From assembly GCA_039583695.1 (NCBI GenBank), contig JAVKSL010000026.1, positions 1 through 32,290 of the forward strand: DNA of 32,290 nt. Reading direction: 5' to 3'. Shown piece after piece: positions 30,016 through 32,290 of this stretch (position 1 is the stretch's first letter; every line of letters begins with the position of its first letter). This stretch comes from JAVKSL01 sp039583695 (GTDB taxonomy: Bacteria; Actinomycetota; Acidimicrobiia; Acidimicrobiales; JAJPHD01). Below the pieces are notes generated by a model. The model worked only from the letters and a program-made list of their open reading frames with translations. It made no database searches and was not told the origin of the DNA. The translations under genes were made by a program, and so were the position numbers.

Positions 30016-31434
30016 GTGGCCACCGCGCGGTCTGCCAACGATTTCGCCCGGGTGTTCAGCCCGTTCGGCAAGCGTGGGCCAGTCTTCAACCGGCGCATGG
30101 GCCAGGTGTGGGCCTACGTCTGGCTCAGCTATCTGGCCTACCCCACCGTCGGGCTGCTGGAGAGCCGCGCCTCTGCCCTGCATGTGGCGTTGACCCTGTT
30201 GGTGGCGGTGCTGGGCGCGGCCTGCTACGTGAGCCTGTTTGCCCGGCCCTCGCTGTTGCGCCCGCCAACTGCGTGGACCTGGGCCGCGCTCGCCGGGCTC
30301 GGAGCCGCCACTCTTGCGCTCACCGCCTACGACAGCCCTGACTGGCTGTATATGTTGTACTTCGCTGTCTCGGGGTCGGCGTTCCGCATGTCGGGCCGCC
30401 AGTTCCTCCCGGTGTTCGCAGGATCATTGGGCACGCTGGCACTGGCGGGATGGCTGGGTGGGCTGGGCCTGTCCAACGTTGGCTATGCAGCCGGCGGCAT
30501 GTGCGGGATTGGCGCCCTGCTCTGGGCGTTTCGCCGGGCGCTGGATGCCAATGTGGCCCTCCACGCCGCTCAGGAGGAGCTCGCCCGGCTGGCAGTGGCG
30601 GAGGAACGGCTGCGCTTCGCCCGAGACCTTCACGATCTGCTCGGCCACAGCCTGTCGGTCATCGCCCTCAAGGCCGAGCTAGCCGGGCGGCTGATCGGGG
30701 CATTGCCCGGGGTGGCCGGGGTGGCCGGGGTGGCCGGGGTGGCCGGGGTGGCCGGGGTGGCCGCCGCATACGCCGAGGTGGCTGACATCGAGTCGGTAGC
30801 CCGGGCGGCGCTTGCCGAGGTGCGAGAGGCGGTGGGAGGCTACCGGCGGGTCGCCCTGGCAGCCGAGGTCGCTTCGGCCCGCTCGGCACTGGCAGCTGCG
30901 GGGATCTCGGTGGAGCTGTCCGGATTCGGGGATGGTTTGCCTTCGAGCCTGGCCGCCGAGGTGGAGGAGGCGGCGGCGTGGGTGCTGCGCGAGGGCGTCG
31001 TCAACGTCGTGCGCCACAGCAGCGCCACGGTTTGCTCGATCTCGATGGAGATCGGCGCCTTCGAGATGGTGATGGTCGTTGCCAACAACGGCCGCGGTGC
31101 CGCCGGGGCGGGAAGCGATCGCGTTTATGCACCGAAACTGGGAACAAGCGCGACAGCTTCCCCCGAGGGCGAGGGTGGCCACGGCCTCTTCGCCGCTGGG
31201 GCGGGAAGCGATCGCGTTTATGCACCGAAACTGGGCACAAGCGCGACAGCTTCCCCCGAGGGCGAGGGTGGCCACGGCCTCTTGGGCCTGAGCGAGCGAG
31301 TGACCGCGCTCGGTGGCCAGCTTCGAGCCAGCCAGCTGCCCGAGGGCGGGTTCGAGCTGAGGGTGAGCATCCCTCTTGGACCCAAGCTGAAGACGGTCGA
31401 GCCGCAGCGGCCTACTACCGCCGGCTCGGTGTAA
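30016..31434 (+). CDS. NarL/DesK-type sensor histidine kinase with repeat insertions
   Basis: About 472 residues. The N-terminal ~180 residues hold several membrane segments (VWLSYLAYPTVGLL, VALTLLVAVLGAACYVSLFA, WTWAALAGLGAATLALTA, FAGSLGTLALAGWLGGLG). The HisKA_3 dimerisation helix carries the phospho-acceptor His206 in RFARDLHDLLGHSLSVIALK. The HATPase domain has EGVVNVVRHS and ANNGRG, and ends with GHGLLGLSERVTALGG. Two oddities: a (GVA)n stretch from a 9-bp repeat between the two dimerisation helices, and a 93-bp in-frame duplication in the ATP lid that doubles the GEGGHGL box. Whether it still binds ATP is uncertain. GTG 30016 is chosen; TTG 29998 is an alternative. The partner regulator follows after 5 nt. 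Confidence 0.88.
   Translation: MATARSANDFARVFSPFGKRGPVFNRRMGQVWAYVWLSYLAYPTVGLLESRASALHVALTLLVAVLGAACYVSLFARPSLLRPPTAWTWAALAGLGAATLALTAYDSPDWLYMLYFAVSGSAFRMSGRQFLPVFAGSLGTLALAGWLGGLGLSNVGYAAGGMCGIGALLWAFRRALDANVALHAAQEELARLAVAEERLRFARDLHDLLGHSLSVIALKAELAGRLIGALPGVAGVAGVAGVAGVAGVAAAYAEVADIESVARAALAEVREAVGGYRRVALAAEVASARSALAAAGISVELSGFGDGLPSSLAAEVEEAAAWVLREGVVNVVRHSSATVCSISMEIGAFEMVMVVANNGRGAAGAGSDRVYAPKLGTSATASPEGEGGHGLFAAGAGSDRVYAPKLGTSATASPEGEGGHGLLGLSERVTALGGQLRASQLPEGGFELRVSIPLGPKLKTVEPQRPTTAGSV
30709..30762. repeat. 9-bp tandem repeat, six copies, in the histidine kinase
   Basis: GGGGTGGCC six times without mismatch. In frame it encodes Gly-Val-Ala repeats placed about 27 residues after the phospho-acceptor His, where the loop joining the two DHp helices is expected. 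Confidence 0.95.
31099..31284. repeat. 93-bp tandem duplication with an internal palindrome in the kinase ATP lid
   Basis: Copy 1 is 31099-31191 and copy 2 31192-31284. They differ at only a few positions (such as A/C within CTGGGAACA versus CTGGGCACA). Each copy encodes 31 residues (AGSDRVYAPKLGTSATASPE followed by GEGGHGL). In copy 1 GGGAAGC (31110-31116) pairs with GCTTCCC (31156-31162), and CGCG (31120-31123) with CGCG (31149-31152), so a palindromic element lies inside the coding sequence. Confidence 0.92.
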
Positions 31435-31439
31435 GCTCG

Positions 31440-32048
31440 TTGATCCGCATCCTTCTGGCCGAGGACCAGTCGATGGTCCGTGGGGCACTGTCGGCCCTTC
31501 TCGGGCTCGAAGGCGACATGGAGGTTGTCGGGCAGGTGGCCCGGGCCGACGCGGTGGTCCCGTGTGCACTGGAGCTGCGCCCTGACGTTGCCCTGCTCGA
31601 CATCGAGATGCCCGGCGGGGACGGGCTCAGCGCCGGGACAGAGCTCCACAAAGAGCTGCCGCAGTGCAAGGTCCTGATCCTGACCACCTTCGGGCGGCCC
31701 GGCTACCTGCGCCGGGCAATGGAGGGGGGCGCTGCCGGGTTCTTGTTGAAAGACGCCCCCGCTGCCCAGCTGGCAGAGGCGATCCGGCGCTGCCTGGCGG
31801 GAGAACGCGTGGTGGACCCGACGCTGGCCGTGGCAGCATTATCCGAAGGGACCAACCCCTTGACCACGCGCGAACGGGAGGTCCTCGCCTCCGCCAGGCT
31901 GCACCCGACAGTTGCCGAGGTCGCCGCCGCAATGTATTTGTCCGGTGGCACCGTGCGCAACCACCTTTCGTCGGCAATTGCCAAGCTCGGCGCACGCAAC
32001 CGCTCCGACGCCATACGCATCGCCGAGCTGAAGGGCTGGCTCAGCTGA
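31440..32048 (+). CDS. NarL/LuxR-type response regulator
   Basis: A 202-residue transcription regulator. The receiver domain has the acidic pair in LLAEDQSMVRG, the phospho-acceptor Asp54 in VALLDIEMPGGDG, Thr in LILTTFGRPGYLRRA and Lys in GFLLKDAP. The C-terminal LuxR helix-turn-helix runs from LTTREREVL through HPTVAEVAAAMYLSGGTVRNHLSSAIAKLG. The start is TTG 31440: it is the only usable start codon before the conserved core, 5 nt after the kinase stop. It presumably controls the exporter genes at the head of the operon, perhaps through the dyad at 28267-28278. Confidence 0.92.
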   Translation: MIRILLAEDQSMVRGALSALLGLEGDMEVVGQVARADAVVPCALELRPDVALLDIEMPGGDGLSAGTELHKELPQCKVLILTTFGRPGYLRRAMEGGAAGFLLKDAPAAQLAEAIRRCLAGERVVDPTLAVAALSEGTNPLTTREREVLASARLHPTVAEVAAAMYLSGGTVRNHLSSAIAKLGARNRSDAIRIAELKGWLS

Positions 32049-32116
32049 GACTTCGGCATGCGCCCAGATGAGATCAGACGAGACTTGTCCTCAGGCTAGC
32101 CAAGTCAGCTCGATGC

Positions 32117-32290
32117 TCACCGCCAGAGCCTCTGAAGGGCCCCCCGGTAGACCCCCTTGAGTGGCGTCACGTCCGCGTAGTCGCGAGCGCGACCGAGAAC
32201 GACATGGCGCTCACCCACCGGCTCAGCGTTGGTCGGATCCATCGGCAACCAGTCACCAAGCCAGACCTCCACCCAAGCGTGGCCCTCTCC
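32117..32290 (-). CDS. Transglutaminase-like family protein, C-terminal end (runs off the window)
   Basis: The last 57 codons and stop of a gene that enters from the right edge. GEGHAWVEVWLGDWLPMDPTN holds the His and Asp of the Cys-His-Asp triad of transglutaminase-like cysteine proteases, and GRARDYADVTPLKGVYRG is typical of the bacterial subgroup (often next to circularly-permuted ATP-grasp and alpha-E genes). The catalytic Cys and the start lie outside the window. It is convergent with the response regulator gene, 68 nt away, with no clear terminator between them. Confidence 0.85.
   Translation of the reverse strand, partial: GEGHAWVEVWLGDWLPMDPTNAEPVGERHVVLGRARDYADVTPLKGVYRGALQRLWR

Noticed and set aside
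30978..31439. N-terminal extension of the response regulator over the kinase 3' end
   Set aside because: It is the other frame of the kinase's duplicated segment; the receiver domain begins at TTG 31440 right after the kinase stop.

Overview
The window is GC-rich bacterial DNA, densely packed with genes. It most likely comes from an actinobacterium (Actinomycetota). Pointers are an S-(hydroxymethyl)mycothiol dehydrogenase (mycothiol is an actinobacterial thiol), a MarP-type membrane serine protease, a mycobacterial Sdh1-like succinate dehydrogenase with a single anchor subunit, frequent GTG/TTG starts, and many promoters whose -10 box sits only 6-10 nt from the start codon, as in leaderless mRNAs. 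A 100-N assembly gap (5911-6010) shows this is a draft scaffold. An acidimicrobial-type lineage is a guess only.

Layout. 1-2143 (minus): 5' part of an Lhr-type helicase, a decayed fragment of an aldose epimerase gene, and an intact aldose epimerase gene with a palindromic operator. 2398-4778 (plus): a CYTH/CHAD polyphosphate-type protein translationally coupled to a ParA ATPase. 4818-9887: mscR and a YdeP-type molybdopterin oxidoreductase (plus), facing fdhD and a HAD phosphatase (minus); together these suggest formaldehyde/formate oxidation. 9996-13929: MarP protease (plus), an amidase (minus), and a DUF2142 membrane protein (plus) divergent from the amidase. 13772-19766 (minus): a five-gene run, MoxR ATPase, VWA protein, small basic protein, DUF4389 membrane protein (carrying an apparent frameshift) and GtrA protein.

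19882-20510: VapBC toxin-antitoxin pair with an operator on its promoter. 20519-24230: sdhC-sdhA-sdhB. 24234-25125: a truncated vapC remnant, an SCP2-like protein and a small acidic protein. 25237-25916 (minus): a second VapBC pair. 26009-28167 (minus): icd and mdh, so three TCA-cycle enzymes lie within 8 kb. 28338-32048 (plus): an ABC-2 exporter with a DesK/NarL-type two-component system. 32117-32290 (minus): C-terminal end of a transglutaminase-like protein.

Recurring themes are (1) an unusual load of short tandem repeats (9-27 bp units, plus one 93-bp duplication), several of them in frame inside otherwise conserved proteins; (2) the stereotyped TAnnnT box close to start codons, which also settles several start choices; and (3) small signs of decay or rearrangement (galM fragment, vapC remnant, DUF4389 frameshift). 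No rRNA, tRNA, CRISPR array or complete insertion sequence was recognised.
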